NCBI GenBank assembly: GCA_963920705.1
Contig: OY987231.1
Location: forward strand, 22,421,024 to 22,485,023
Direction: 5' to 3'
From: Odiellus spinosus
Lineage: Eukaryota; Arthropoda; Arachnida; Opiliones; Phalangiidae
DNA length: 64,000 nt
Below are positions 13,201 through 24,700 of this stretch, one piece after another. Position 1 is the first letter of the stretch; the number at the start of each line of letters is the position of its first letter. Made by a program: the position numbers and the translations under genes. Under the pieces are notes generated by a model. That model was not told where the DNA came from, ran no database searches, and saw only the letters and a program-made list of their open reading frames with translations.

Positions 13201-15235
13201 CGCGCTTTCTCATCATTTCTAGGCCTTGGCTCGAGCGCGAGAGAAAGAGATTGGAAGACTGGAATATCTCTCGAAAGCTAAGCCTAACGCGCCAATATTA
13301 TAAGTTAAATTAACTGCGCGCCGACTGTATATAATTTATACCGGAAAACGAAAGTACTTAAGGGGTTAAATCCCATAATCGTTAAATCTTAATTTTTGAA
13401 AGTATCCCTAACCATTTAGGGTTTAAGTACCCAATTTGTAGGAATGCATTCTGATTACGAAACTTGGAATCTTCAAGAATATCGTTTCTAATATATTGAT
13501 ATCGTTTAAATGCTAATATTTTTTTTATTTTTTTTCTCCACAAACTATTGGGAACTTGGGATGATTAGTTCTGCATATGATAAATAGGTTAATTTTGGCC
13601 TATTTTTGTACGTAGCAAGTATAAGAGTACTTAGATATGGGAGTAACTCTTCATATGATATTGATAACAATTCCGGAAGTTGTGATTTCTACCTTATTAA
13701 CTAGTTAAAGATGTGCCTTTGGAAGTAATTGTCGATTCGTACGACTAAACCTATATACAAAGTGGCTTTACTCACTAATTTCTAGTTTAATTTTAGTTTC
13801 TAGGATAGTAACAAGAACTAATTAATGAAACCCGAGAACGTACAACTTTACAATTACACGAAATGATTGGAATGCGAGTGTTTTTTAAAAAAAGACCGCA
13901 AATAGAGGTCGCTATAAGCTTTATCTCTATGGAAGAGTTAAGAGAATAGAGGCTATCCTGTAATGGAAAACCTATAACCTCTCGACACAACTCAGTTCTA
14001 TCTTCCAACGTTCCTGGGTCTCTAAATTAGTTCTTGTTATAGTATAGGGTATAAAATATCGTCTGGGTTAGTACGAAAACCCCCAAAAGATCTGATTAAT
14101 TTCGTCAACCATACAGCTGCGTTTTCTGTATATCCAATCAGAGTGATTTCATTCCCTAGAAACATATCTTACCATCTATCTCTATTGAAATAGAGTCATA
14201 GATTTAGTAGAGGGTATAGTTTCCATCGTGTTGTAACCCGGTACACTCGCGCGCTCATTGGCGCGTCCGGGGACCGTTCGTATTTGGGGGTTACGGGGGA
14301 GTGTGTCGTGGCAAAGATAGAGATATATATATATGAACGTATATGAGCCTCTCCTCTGTACAAACAGAGCTCTTTTGCCCCCTTAATTGGATCGTTGGCA
14401 CGCTCGTAAGAGATTAAGCTTTGCTAATTAGCTAATGTCGGTGAGGCTACCACGCCAAGAGACAGAGAGAGAGAGAGAGATAATTCTGGGAGGAAGTGGG
14501 GGTTCTGAATATATATATGTACACCATTTCGTCGTCAACTCTAAGCTTTAATGCAAATGCTGTGGCTTAAATTGGAACCTAGGCTATAGCTAACTTAGCT
14601 TTTATTCTAAGCCTTTGCCGGCTATACCTCTATGGCCATCCAGAAATTACAACAGATATCAATTAACCCTCGCTTCCAAGCTTACGGTGTCTCTCGCTAA
14701 GAAAAGAATTTAAGAAATTAAAGGGAGTGTGAAATGTTAATCTCATTTTAATTTTAAAGTACAGATATTATAGGTGATTCTATTTAGTGTTGAATCCTTG
14801 AAATTTGGACTTAATTACAATACTTATATTCAAGAGAGTTAGTTTATAGCCCAAATACTTCGGGGCGTATCGATATGTATTGATATTTTTAATAAAAAAG
14901 GAAATAATCTAAATAATGTCGATAACCCTTTAAAAATTTAAAGAAATATTTTATTTTTCTTTTATCTCTTTTACATTCTCCCTTTAATGGAGCTCAGTTC
15001 AGTCCTCGAAGAAATCCGAGGTTGTTCCTGACTAGTGGTTGTCCCCTAGAAAGTCGTTTATTGTTAACAGGGGCTAAAAGTGCAGAGGGCTTTCTTCAGC
15101 AGCTCCTTGTTGCCTTTTACTTTAATTGTAGCGCCATTTCGGAGCAGTTTATAAGATTAAATTCGCTCCTCCCTTCTCGTTTTCTCTGGCTTTTAGTTGT
15201 TTTTGGTTGGCCCGGCCGCTAAAATGGTAATTATA
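10231..15235. other. Non-coding stretch downstream of Mnx
   Basis: No supported exon. Contains CpG-rich patches, a balanced block at 12900-13030 (CGGTCATTAGGCGGCCGTTA, GAGTCAATTATGCGG) that could be a regulatory element, a GTCAAGGGAAATGGTCA-type repeat at 11636-11760, and a probable MITE at 14722-14993. Confidence 0.5.
14722..14993. mobile_element. Probable TTAA-flanked MITE, 272 bp
   Basis: Ends AGGGAGTGTGAAATGTTAA and, inverted, AGGGAGAATGTAAAAGAGA, each bounded by TTAA. AT-rich, no coding potential. Confidence 0.5.
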
Positions 15236-16701
15236 CAGGGTGGAAACCTTCGCCGGCGTCCAGTTGAGATACTTCCCCTTGCGCATTGTTGTTATCCAGT
15301 GAAATGTTAAGGGATTTACAGGCGCTATTGGGATCAGTTCACTTCAGTTCCACTTAATAATCAAAGGTTCCAGTTTTAATGTAGAGAAATGAAATGCATA
15401 AGTGAAATCAATGACGGATTTAATTTAATTTAATTAGGAAAGAAAAGATGTCACTTGCGGAAACCAAATAGCCCAAATTGAAGTTAATCAAACATTTCCA
15501 AATTTAAACAAACTCTTCAAATTTAATAACAAAGCATTACATTAAATGTTCAAAATGTCTTCCGTCGACATTGACACATTGCCGACAACGGAATTGCCAG
15601 TTTTCTCTTTCGCGAGTTAACATCTCGGGAGAAACGAGAGCAGCCGCTTGCGCCTTGCTGAATTCGGTCTCGAAGGCTATCAAGTGTTGTTGGCTCAGTG
15701 GCGTACACAAGGCTTTGTACATACCCCCAAAAGAAAAAATCCACCGGCGTTAAATCTGGCGAACGAGGTGGCCAAGCGACTGGACCACCACGACTTATCC
15801 ATTGGGGACCGAATTCCGCGTCTAGCCAATCCCGAGAAACACGTGCAAAATGCGGTGGTCGAGGGAAAATCCCCATTGGCTAAGGGCGAATCATCACCAA
15901 GAAAACTGGAGGATAAACGTTTGGTGTGGATTGTTAGGTGATCGGGTAATTGGACCTGTTTTTCTCGAAGAACATCTAAACGGAGATCGTTACGTTGATC
16001 TCTTAAACACCGTAGTGTCCGATGCCCTAGACGATCTTCCCTTAGCAGAACAAAGACGAGTCTGGTACCAGCACGATGGTGCACCACCGCATTTTGCACG
16101 TGTTTCTCGGGATTGGCTAGACGCGGAATTCGGTCCCCAATGGATAGGTCGTGGTGGTCCAGTCGCTTGGCCACCTCGTTCGCCAGATTTAACGCCGGTG
16201 GATTTTTCTTTTGGGGGTATGTACAAAGCCTTGCGTACGCCACTGAGCCACCAACACTTGATAGCCTTCGAGACCGAATTCAGCAAGCGGCTGCTCTCGT
16301 TTCCCCCGAGATGTTAACTCGCGAAAGAGAAAACTGGCAATTCCGTTGTCGGCAATGTGTCAATGTCGACGGAAGACATTTTGAACATTTAATGTAATGC
16401 TTTGTTATTAAATTTGAAGAGTTTAATGTTTAAATTTGGAAATGTTTGATTAACTTCAATTTGGGCTATTTGGTTTACGCAAGTGACATCTTTTCTTTCC
16501 TAATTAAATTAAATTAAATCCGTCATTGATTTCACTTATGCATTTCATTTCTCTACATTAAAAGTGAAACCTTTGATTATTAAGTGGAACTGAAGTGAAC
16601 TGATCCCAATAGCGCCTGTAAATCCCTTAACATTTCACTGGATAACAACAATGCGTAAGGGGAAGTATCTCGACTGGACGCCGGCGAAGGTTTCCACCCT
16701 G
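15236..16701. mobile_element. Fold-back DD41D Tc1/mariner-type transposon relic
   Basis: A 1,466-bp element with TA at both flanks and ends CAGGGTGGAAACC / GGTTTCCACCCTG. Its two arms (about 15236-15858 and 16084-16701) are long inverted copies of the same transposon 3' half; about 225 bp between them is single-copy and encodes further transposase sequence. Both arms encode the catalytic end of a DDE transposase (GRGGPVAWPPRSPDLTPVDF). From the D of HDGAP to the D of PVDF I count 41 intervening residues, so DD41D. The N-terminal DNA-binding half is missing, and the right arm has lost one T of a run, shifting frame after VDF. It is a non-autonomous derivative. Confidence 0.85.
15850..16397 (+). 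pseudogene. Transposase C-terminal half, truncated and frameshifted
   Basis: Encodes WCGLLGDRVIGPVFLEEHLN, then VWYQHDGAPPHFARVSRDWL and the WPPRSPDLTPVDF block, then, in another frame after a one-base T deletion near 16208, FWGYVQSLAYATEPPTLDSL to the stop after FEHLM. An inverted copy of the distal part runs on the minus strand at about 15858-15546, with the T run intact. The N-terminal helix-turn-helix part and the first catalytic aspartate are absent, so it cannot make an active enzyme. Confidence 0.8.
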
Positions 16702-17254
16702 TATAAGAAATGGAAAAGTAAAAGGCTCGTTAGTAGATGGATACCTATATAACCAAGGCTTAGTTCCAAATTTTTCTAGCCTCATTGGGGAGGGGGAATT
16801 TAATTGTATTTTTAATCAAAAATATTAAGTGGTTTTTTGCTAAGGAGGGATATGTTAAATTTATTCATTTTTATAGTGAATTTATTTAAATTTATTAACA
16901 TAATGAGCATTATTTTTAATTTTAAAAATTTAAAGAATTTCTTGATTTAGAAGAATTCTTTAATTTCACCAATATAAGTCCCTTCACCTTAAAATGTTAG
17001 CCAAATCGGCTTGGTATATTCTTATTGGTTCCCTTATAATTGACGTATTTGTGAAGTTTCATCGATACCAATGATGAAGGGGGGAAATAGCCAATTATTA
17101 TAACCGTGACAGCTAGCTTACTCATTCGTGAAGATAATAAATGAAGTTAGACTCTCACAGATTTTTTTATTGTAATTTTTTCTATAACGTATCAAGCACT
17201 ATTAATTTACAATAACCGTACGTGCGTATATGTCTCTAAAGTTTTCCAGATTTT

Positions 17255-17575
17255 TCTGCAAGGGTCCAGAAAAGTCTGGAGAGGTTTAGGAAGGTCTAGA
17301 GGTCTATAGAAAGTGCTAAAAAGGTCTAGAAAATGCTTTAAAGATTTAGGAAGGTCTAGAAAGTGCTTAAAAGTTCTAGAAAGGTCTAGAAAGTGCTTAA
17401 AAGTTCTAGAAAAGGTCTAGAAAGTGCTTAAAAGTTTTAGAAAAGGTCTAGAAAGTGCTTAAAAGTTCTAGAAAAGGTATATAAAGTGCTTAAAAATTCT
17501 AGAAAGATCTAGAAACTTCTGTAAAATTCCGGATAATTCTAGAAAAGTCTGGAAAAAAATCTAGAAAATTGTGTA
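17255..17575. repeat. ~30-bp degenerate tandem repeat with TCTAGA
   Basis: Units like AAAGGTCTAGAAAGTGCTTA plus AAAGTTCTAGA, about ten, decaying at both ends. Confidence 0.85.
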
Positions 17576-18364
17576 AAATTTCAGTTCATGAATTTTAACT
17601 TCAAAATCTTGCATTTTATGCGTCCCGTGCGATTATTCATGGGTTTTTGCTCGTTTAAATATTTATATCAATTTTTAACGATCATTATAAATGCTAACTG
17701 TGGAAAATCCATGATAGGCTCACTTTCACCAATAAAAATTAAACACTCTTCTTTTATTTTCGTAAACCTTTAGGGGAGACCCCATTTTATATTTAGCCAA
17801 GAGTCTTATATATTTTATACAGTTTATCTTATACATATAGCTTTCCCTCTCCCATCACTTCTCGTAACGTTCAGTCCACGAGTGGTATAGTACATGGTAT
17901 AAAGGAGGATTGAAGGTTGCGGGGCTGGTGCCGGGCCTTGGTCCCAAAGGTGTTGGAAAACACACAGCACTATTACTTCTACAAGCTCTGGCTGCCGATT
18001 TTCACCCGATTCCAATGTTTTCTCCTATATATATACATCTCTATATCTCTATCTCTCCCTGCATGGTCGTTTCCCTCTCTTCCAAATCCTCCTAGAAGAA
18101 GAGAGAGGTTCTCTTTCGCTGCAAATATCGTCTTATTGGATTCCCTCCTCACGATAATCGACCATTTTTAGCGAATCTAAAATCCTTTAGCGCGCAAATC
18201 GGCCTCCACATCGATATTGAAAGCTAAGCCTAAAAACAAGCCACAAAGGGACGCTGCCATTGGTTAGGTTCATCATTTTTCTAAATACATCCTCCTATAC
18301 TTAGATATTGATTCGTAAAAGGTTTAAATCAAAGAGTAATGTAATAGTTATGTTTATGTAGCTG

Positions 18365-18825
18365 GAGTTAGGCCTAATTTTAGATTAGGTAGTTTTAATT
18401 AGGCCTAATTTAAGTTTAAGTACCTTGAATTAGGCCTAATTTAAGTTTAAGGACCTTAAATTAGGCCTAATTTAAGTTTAAGTACCTTGAATTAGGCCTA
18501 ATTTAAGTTTAAGTACCTTGAATTAGGCCTAATCATTTAAGTACCTTTAATTAGGCCTAATTTAAGTTAAGGACCTTGAATTAGGCCTAATTTAAGTTAA
18601 GGACCTTGAATTAGGCCCAATTTAAGTTTAAATACATTGAATTAGGCCCAATTTAAGTTTAAATACATTGAATTAGGCCTAATAATTTAAGTACCTTGAA
18701 TTAGGCCTAATTTAAGTTTAAGTACCTTGAATTAGGCCTAATTTAAGTTTAAGTACCTTGAATTAGGCCTAATTTAAGTTTAAGTACCTTGAATTAGGCC
18801 TAATTTAAGTTTTAAGTTTACTCGA
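18365..18825. repeat. ~31-bp minisatellite with TTAGGCCTAA palindrome
   Basis: About 14 units of GAATTAGGCCTAATTTAAG plus TTTAAGTACCTT. Each contains the perfect 10-bp palindrome TTAGGCCTAA. Units vary by short deletions (AATCATTTAAGTACC) and by GTACC/GGACC changes. Confidence 0.9.
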
Positions 18826-19540
18826 GTTAAGCCTAATTTCAAACCATAACATTATTTACAATTGTTTCATCAGCTTTCGTTAGGCCTAATTTTAGGCTTA
18901 GCAACTAATTCCCATATAACGTGTATTAGGTAAGAAAATTCCAAGCTTAATCCATATATAAGTCGATAAATGACTCGGCAAGCGTGCTGCGTTATTCGAC
19001 GTGACGTGACATTGTGATGCGAGAGTGAAATCTGGTGACAAAACACGTTTTCTCTTCGCTTGTCATCTCCTCCCAATTTTTTTTTTTTTTTTCCTGTTCT
19101 TCTGGAAGAGATAGAGATAGATTCGTCCCCTTTCCCATCCTTTACGCGCTCTCGCTCTTATTCCACGGTATAATTTGTCTTCTTTCTATCTCCCCCTCAT
19201 CATTCCTCCCATCTCTCTCTTTTCTCCGCTAGTCGTGAATCGATCTGTAGAGTTCTCTCTCTCTCCTCTTTTTGGCTGGAAAACTAGCAATCGAATTAGG
19301 ACTCTGGCAAAGAATAGGGCTTGGTCGCTGACGACTGGAACCTCTAGTGTAAAAGCGATTTTCAAAAACCTTCCTATTCCCATCGTCTTTTCTTTTCCTC
19401 TCCTCTGTATACGAAGAAGAAAGAGCTTCGGGGGGTGGTCCGATGATTCTAGCTACCCCGAAAGAAAATAGCCCCACCCTTTAAGCTTAATTTATCGAAG
19501 AGATACTGAAATGTTTTCTTTATAGAGCTACAGCTTTTAA

Positions 19541-20196
19541 AGGGATAATGAAGACGAGTAACGTATTATTTTAAATCGATAAGATTTAAACTAGGCCAGA
19601 AGCCGATGAAACCCTCCTTTGAAGTCTATTACTCCCGGGTCTTGTCTACCCCTCTCTGTATGGGTTATTCTGAAAAGGCGCGATTCGTACGCCTCCTAAC
19701 GGTAGATGTTTTCGGAGCGAGAGCTCGTCGAGCGAATATCTCTAGCAGCCTTGGAGTTCGTCCAAAAAACGTCGGCGTTTGTGGAGAGAGAGAATTTCCA
19801 ATTTTCCGTAGTCAGGGGGGATGAAGTAGGACCCCTCCGATCTCGTAAAATTGGGAATTTTACCCATACAGAGAGGAGCGCTATATGGAACATTGGAGTA
19901 GTAGACTTCAAAGGAGGGTTTCATCGGCTTCTGACTAGGCCTAGATCACTCTGCGATTTTATAGTATTTTCTCCTAAGCCTAATTCGTGCCTTGGTTTCT
20001 ATATAAAAATATGTTTTATCTTCCCTTTAAAGATATTTTTTATCATAATCGTTTCGGTTGAATAGATTACCTAATTTTAATCAACGAATTAAATATTGTA
20101 AGATACGCTCGAATGAACAAATTAATTATTTCCACGCTTCTTAATCAGATAAGATTTTTCAAGTTAAACAGTTCAGTACTCGTCTTTATTGTTCCT
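19541..20196. mobile_element. TTAA-flanked MITE interrupted by another MITE
   Basis: Left end AGGGATAATGAAGACGAGTA and right end, read inward, AGGAACAATAAAGACGAGTA, each next to TTAA (19537-19540, 20197-20200). The 337-bp CAGAAG element plus its duplication lies inside, so the original element was about 312 bp. The nesting gives relative age: the TTAA element came first. Confidence 0.7.
19597..19933. mobile_element. CAGAAG-ended MITE copy A, 7-bp target duplication
   Basis: 337 bp with long inverted ends beginning CAGAAGCCGATGAAACCCTC. Flanked by ACTAGGC on both sides (19590-19596 and 19934-19940). Internal landmarks: GCGATTCGTACGCCTCCTAA and GGAGAGAGAGAATTTCC. It is nested inside the TTAA-flanked element at 19541-20196. 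Confidence 0.85.
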
Positions 20197-20678
20197 TTAA
20201 CATTGTGTATTAGTCCGCCTTAACTATCGCTATACGTCAAATGAAATCAACTTGTTTACTATAACAAAGAAATTTATTTTTCGATTTTTTATTTATATTA
20301 TTATTAAAGAAATGAAAATGAATAGATTTTATTTTTCACCACAGTCATTTTTTTTTTTTTTTATTCTTCAAATCGATGTTTTGTAAACTTTTTCTTTATT
20401 AACTTAATTATTGATTGGATTGGCACTTTTCATTCGTAAAATAATTTTAATTATATTTCTTAATTAATCGTTGTTCGAAACCATTCGTTGACCAATTGAA
20501 GAATTCGATTCTAAAAAACATCTACGTCACATGGAATTTTTTTATTTATTTTTTTTGGAGTTTTGGAGGTTTAAAAATATTAAGCTCATAACCTCAATCG
20601 CGATTATTTACAATTATTATAATTATTATTATTTTTAAAACAATTTAACTTAAACTTTTTTCGTAAATGTTTCTTTAA

Positions 20679-21175
20679 AGAGAGGGTGAAATTGAAATAT
20701 TTTTAAGTTTAATTACACTCCTTCGAAATTAGGTAACAAAAAAACTCCCGCTTTAACTCTATATTTAGACGTTTAGATGAAATAGGCCTAATGACGCGCT
20801 CTGATTGGTTTAAGGTACTTATACCCTAGGCCTAATGAGCATATAATTATATAAACTGCCTTGTGCTGTAGTTTAAAATTTAAATACGCTCCGATTGGTT
20901 GAAGCGTTACCATTCGCGTATTCTATACTCGGAAATACAACCTTAGAAAGGATCTAAATTCCCATAGAAAACCAGTTTTTAAATAGAATTTTACATCCCT
21001 TTCAAAGCTGCACTGAATATTATATTAAAAGTAATGTTGTCCCCATTTTTTTCGATGCTAATGAATTATTTTAGGTTTTTTTTTTTCGTACAATAAATAT
21101 ATATCGCTGGGTATTTTAAAAACTAAACTTATTGATGACGTAGATCTCTCTAAGATATTAATTTCACTCTCTCTT
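20679..21175. mobile_element. TTAA-flanked element beside the Mnx 3' end
   Basis: Left end AGAGAGGGTGAAATTGAAAT and right end, inverted, AAGAGAGAGTGAAATTAATA, with TTAA at 20675-20678 and 21176-21179. About 497 bp, ending 66 bp from the Mnx stop codon. Similarity is limited to the ends, so it is either old or a chance pairing of the common motif. Confidence 0.5.
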
Positions 21176-21241
21176 TTAAATAAATAAATTTGGGATGGGA
21201 GGTTTTTTAGGATCACTTTCATTTCCAATTGTTTATTTTGT

Positions 21242-21739
21242 TCAAACTACGTAAGGTCTATAAATGACGTCACTACACGCGCCGCTTTTAGTAGAACCGC
21301 TGCATGTCGTGTGACCGGAAGTGGCGGGAAGTCCGTGTAAATGATGCGCGTGATGATGCGCGTGCGGATGAAATTCCTGACCTTCCAATCTTCGGTTGAC
21401 CTCGCTGAGTCTATCTAGGGCCATAGGGACGTCTTTTCTCCGTAATAAGGAGGACGTAGTGTCGCTATCGTCTTCTCCGGAATCGGGTCGACCATCGACG
21501 GCGTCGTCTTTGGACCGATCCTCGTTGGATCTGGGATGATGGTTGCTATTGTGATGATGGATGACGTTTGGTCCATGCGCGTTAGGAGGGCTTAAATTCG
21601 CATGATTTCCGTGATGACTACCGCTTGATTTATCCGAAGAATCTCTTTCCGAAGAGGCCGAGTTTTTGTTTTTAGATTCGTGTTGCGATTTTTTGCTACG
21701 TTTCCATTTCATTCGACGATTTTGAAACCAAATTTTGAC
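21242..21739 (-). CDS. Mnx: Mnx coding exon 3 (recognition helix and C-terminus)
   Basis: Encodes residues 247-411, starting [17 protein letters not shown] after the acceptor CAATTTCAG. Helix 3 keeps all canonical DNA-contact residues, followed by a basic patch. The tail is rich in Ser, Asn, His and Asp with an acidic DSGEDDSD stretch and a [11 protein letters not shown] run, and ends RPYVV before TGA at 21244-21242. An AATAAA on the minus strand lies only 5 bases beyond the stop (21237-21232); a more distal signal is probably used. Confidence 0.92.
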   Translation of the reverse strand, partial: VKIWFQNRRMKWKRSKKSQHESKNKNSASSERDSSDKSSGSHHGNHANLSPPNAHGPNVIHHHNSNHHPRSNEDRSKDDAVDGRPDSGEDDSDTTSSLLRRKDVPMALDRLSEVNRRLEGQEFHPHAHHHAHHLHGLPATSGHTTCSGSTKSGACSDVIYRPYVV

Positions 21740-24700
21740 CTGAAATTGTTTTGAAATAAAATCTATGAACAAAATTACGAGTAATTGTTTTTATAAAAAT
21801 TTTGTTTTGTCACAAATTGGAGAAACTGAAGCTCTTAATTGTCTCAAGTATTATTAGTTACGTAAATTAGTATCTTTAATTAACTAAGAGTAACTTAACC
21901 CTAATTAAAAACGCCAATTTATTAATAATTTTAATTTTCTAAATAAAAGTCAAGATTTCTTTACTCATTCAAATATTTATTTAAAAACTATGTGGTTATA
22001 ATAAATTCTTAATTTATGCTAATTATTCTTTAAATTAACCCTTATTAACTCGTAATTTAAGCCCAATCTCATATTTTTCGTTTCAATTCCTAGAATCCTT
22101 CAGCTTTGCTTTTCTTTTTTTGATCTCTACTCTATACAACTTAAATTCATTTTATTAATGCCCCATAAATTTTGGCTCCTCCCATTTTTTTTTTGGTTGG
22201 ACGTGGAGTTAATGAGTAGCGTTAGAAAATGGTTGTTACTCGAACATCGTGCCAGTTAGCCTCGCGTCTCTATTAGCGAGGGAATTAGACTAAAGCGGCT
22301 TTGTTCCTCTCTAACCAAGGCTTAAACGAGGGTAATTGTAGGAGAAGAAGAGGGGGGGAGTCGTATCATAAAAGGCTTTTTGGGCAGACCCCCGTTCGGG
22401 CTTCTAGCTATACGCGCCATTAGCGCCAACCCCTGATCGCCGGCTAAGCAATTAAGGTCTCCAATTAGTCCTTGTTCATTATGGAAAGCTGTAATTACAG
22501 GCGAATTACAAGATAGCGAGCGAGAGAGAGAGAAAATCGAGTAATTTGCACTCCCCTTCACCCCTTTCCACATTTTTACGAATAACCAGACTAATTGTTA
22601 ATACGTTGTTTTTATTTTATATTTTATTTTGACCAAGGCTTAGCTATTTTTCTCTTTTTCATTTATTTTCAATTTTTTTTTCTTTCTTTTGGATTGTTAT
22701 AAATTGGGTTTAGCCGTGAATTGTTATTCTTCTACGTTTTGTTTTCAATTGTATTCCCAGGTTTCGCTAGAAAACCCGATTGGTTAAGATAGAAATTTTC
22801 CCGTCATAAAGGGATAGTGTAATGTTAAAATAGATTAAAACCATTTCGCGATATTGTAGATGGTTAAGCAAATAATTGGAGAATGGAGAGGCGCCAATGG
22901 AATTGGTTATAAGCATACATTTTAGAGGAAAATTTTAAACGAGGGTGGCTGAAGGCAGAAATGAATTTGTCCAAGCCTTCGGTTTATCAGAAGCCGATGA
23001 AACCCTCCTTTGAAGTCAATTACTCCCGGGTCTTGTCTACCCCTCTCTGTATGGGTTAGTTTCAAAAAGCGCGATTCGTACGCCTCCTAACGGTAGATAT
23101 ATTCGGAGCGGGAGTTCGTCGAGGGAATATCTCTAGCAGCCTCGGAGTTCGTCAAATAAAAAAAACGTCGTCGTATGTGGAGAGAGAGAATTTCCAATTT
23201 TCCGTAGACAGGGGGGATAAAGTAGGACCCCTTCTAACTCGTAAAATTGGGAATTTTACCCATACAGAGAGGAGCGCTATATGGAACATTGGAGTAGTAG
23301 ACTTCTAAGGAGGGTTTCATCGGCTTCTGGGTTTATTCACTCCTTAAGTGTTCTCTACTCTAGGAAAGTTTTCGCCAATCAACTAATCTTAAACAGAAGA
23401 ATATCCTGTTTTTCTTCATGCCTATATGTCAGGCGAAGGATTGAACTTGTACTAAATGAGGCTTAATAAGTGCTTTACATTTTACTTTCACTTTAAAAAG
23501 TATGGGGGAAATATTACGGGGCGAAAAGTCATATTTTGTTCGGCAAGTGCGGGGGTTTTTTCAAGTTTTCATCTGGAGCTATTTCTCGCTTTGGCCAATC
23601 TATCACAATATCTTTCTTAGACGTCAAATTTTTGAGACGGCATCGTTTTTCTAAAAGTGATCTATGGAATATAAAACAAAACCCCGCTCTTACTCGCTTG
23701 GGGGAGAAGGGGGGGGGGGCTACGATATATTCTCCATCCTTTTTTTTCCACCAAAGATAAAGGAAAAAAGAAAAAACAAAAACTGCACTACGATACTAAG
23801 CTCGCAACATAATGTAATTTCATTTCCGCTCAAATGATTAAAAATTCAACTTTTGGCCCCTCTTGAAAACCAAATCCTAAGAATTTTAGTGGTTTCAGAT
23901 AAGACGCTACCATATTCCGAGTATATATATATCTTATTTCAATTTAAAATCTTATTTTATTAAGATAACAAAATAATATTCGTAATGATTGTAATTAAAA
24001 TCAATTATTTTATTATTTCTTACAGATGTCTAAATTTAATCGCGCCACCATATGGATTTGTACATTTTTTACGATGTCCTCAACCGGAAGTCATCATGAT
24101 CATGGACCTTTGCCATCATGGATACCTCATAGAATTTCGGCGCAAAGTAGGAATCATTTTCAAATATTTTTGTGTTGTTTCCCACTTACGTGTTAAGTTA
24201 ACCAACTGTGGTTAATCAATTATAACTATTATAAGACTATACAGTATGCAATTGAAACCTCTCTGAGCGCTATTTACACCCCTCAAGGTATTTGTAAAAC
24301 GTTCAAGATCCTAAAGTTAACACCACAATTATGTATATAATTTGGGTGGCCTTGTTTAATTAATTATTAATTATGAAACTTTAATCAAAAACCATAAAAT
24401 TAATCTAAAAACTGCTTAATTTTGACGGGGCATAAGAACCAAACTGGTTAAGACATATTTTGAAAGTATTTCTTTATCGTGATAAAGATGCCTGTAGGAG
24501 AAAAGGGTTATTTCTATACTATTTAAAGGGTTTTCCCTCCTATTTAAAGGGTTTTCCCTCCTATTTAAAGGATTATTCCTCCTATTTAAAGGATTATTCC
24601 TCCTATTTAAAGGGTCATTCCTCCTATTTAAAGGGTTATTCCTCCTATTTAAAGGGTCATTCCTCCTATTTAAAGGGTCATTCCTCCTATTTAAAGGGTC

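Noticed and set aside
15695..16243. 182-codon minus-strand frame across the transposon
   Set aside because: Antisense shadow running through the inverted arms; the sense frames encode the transposase.
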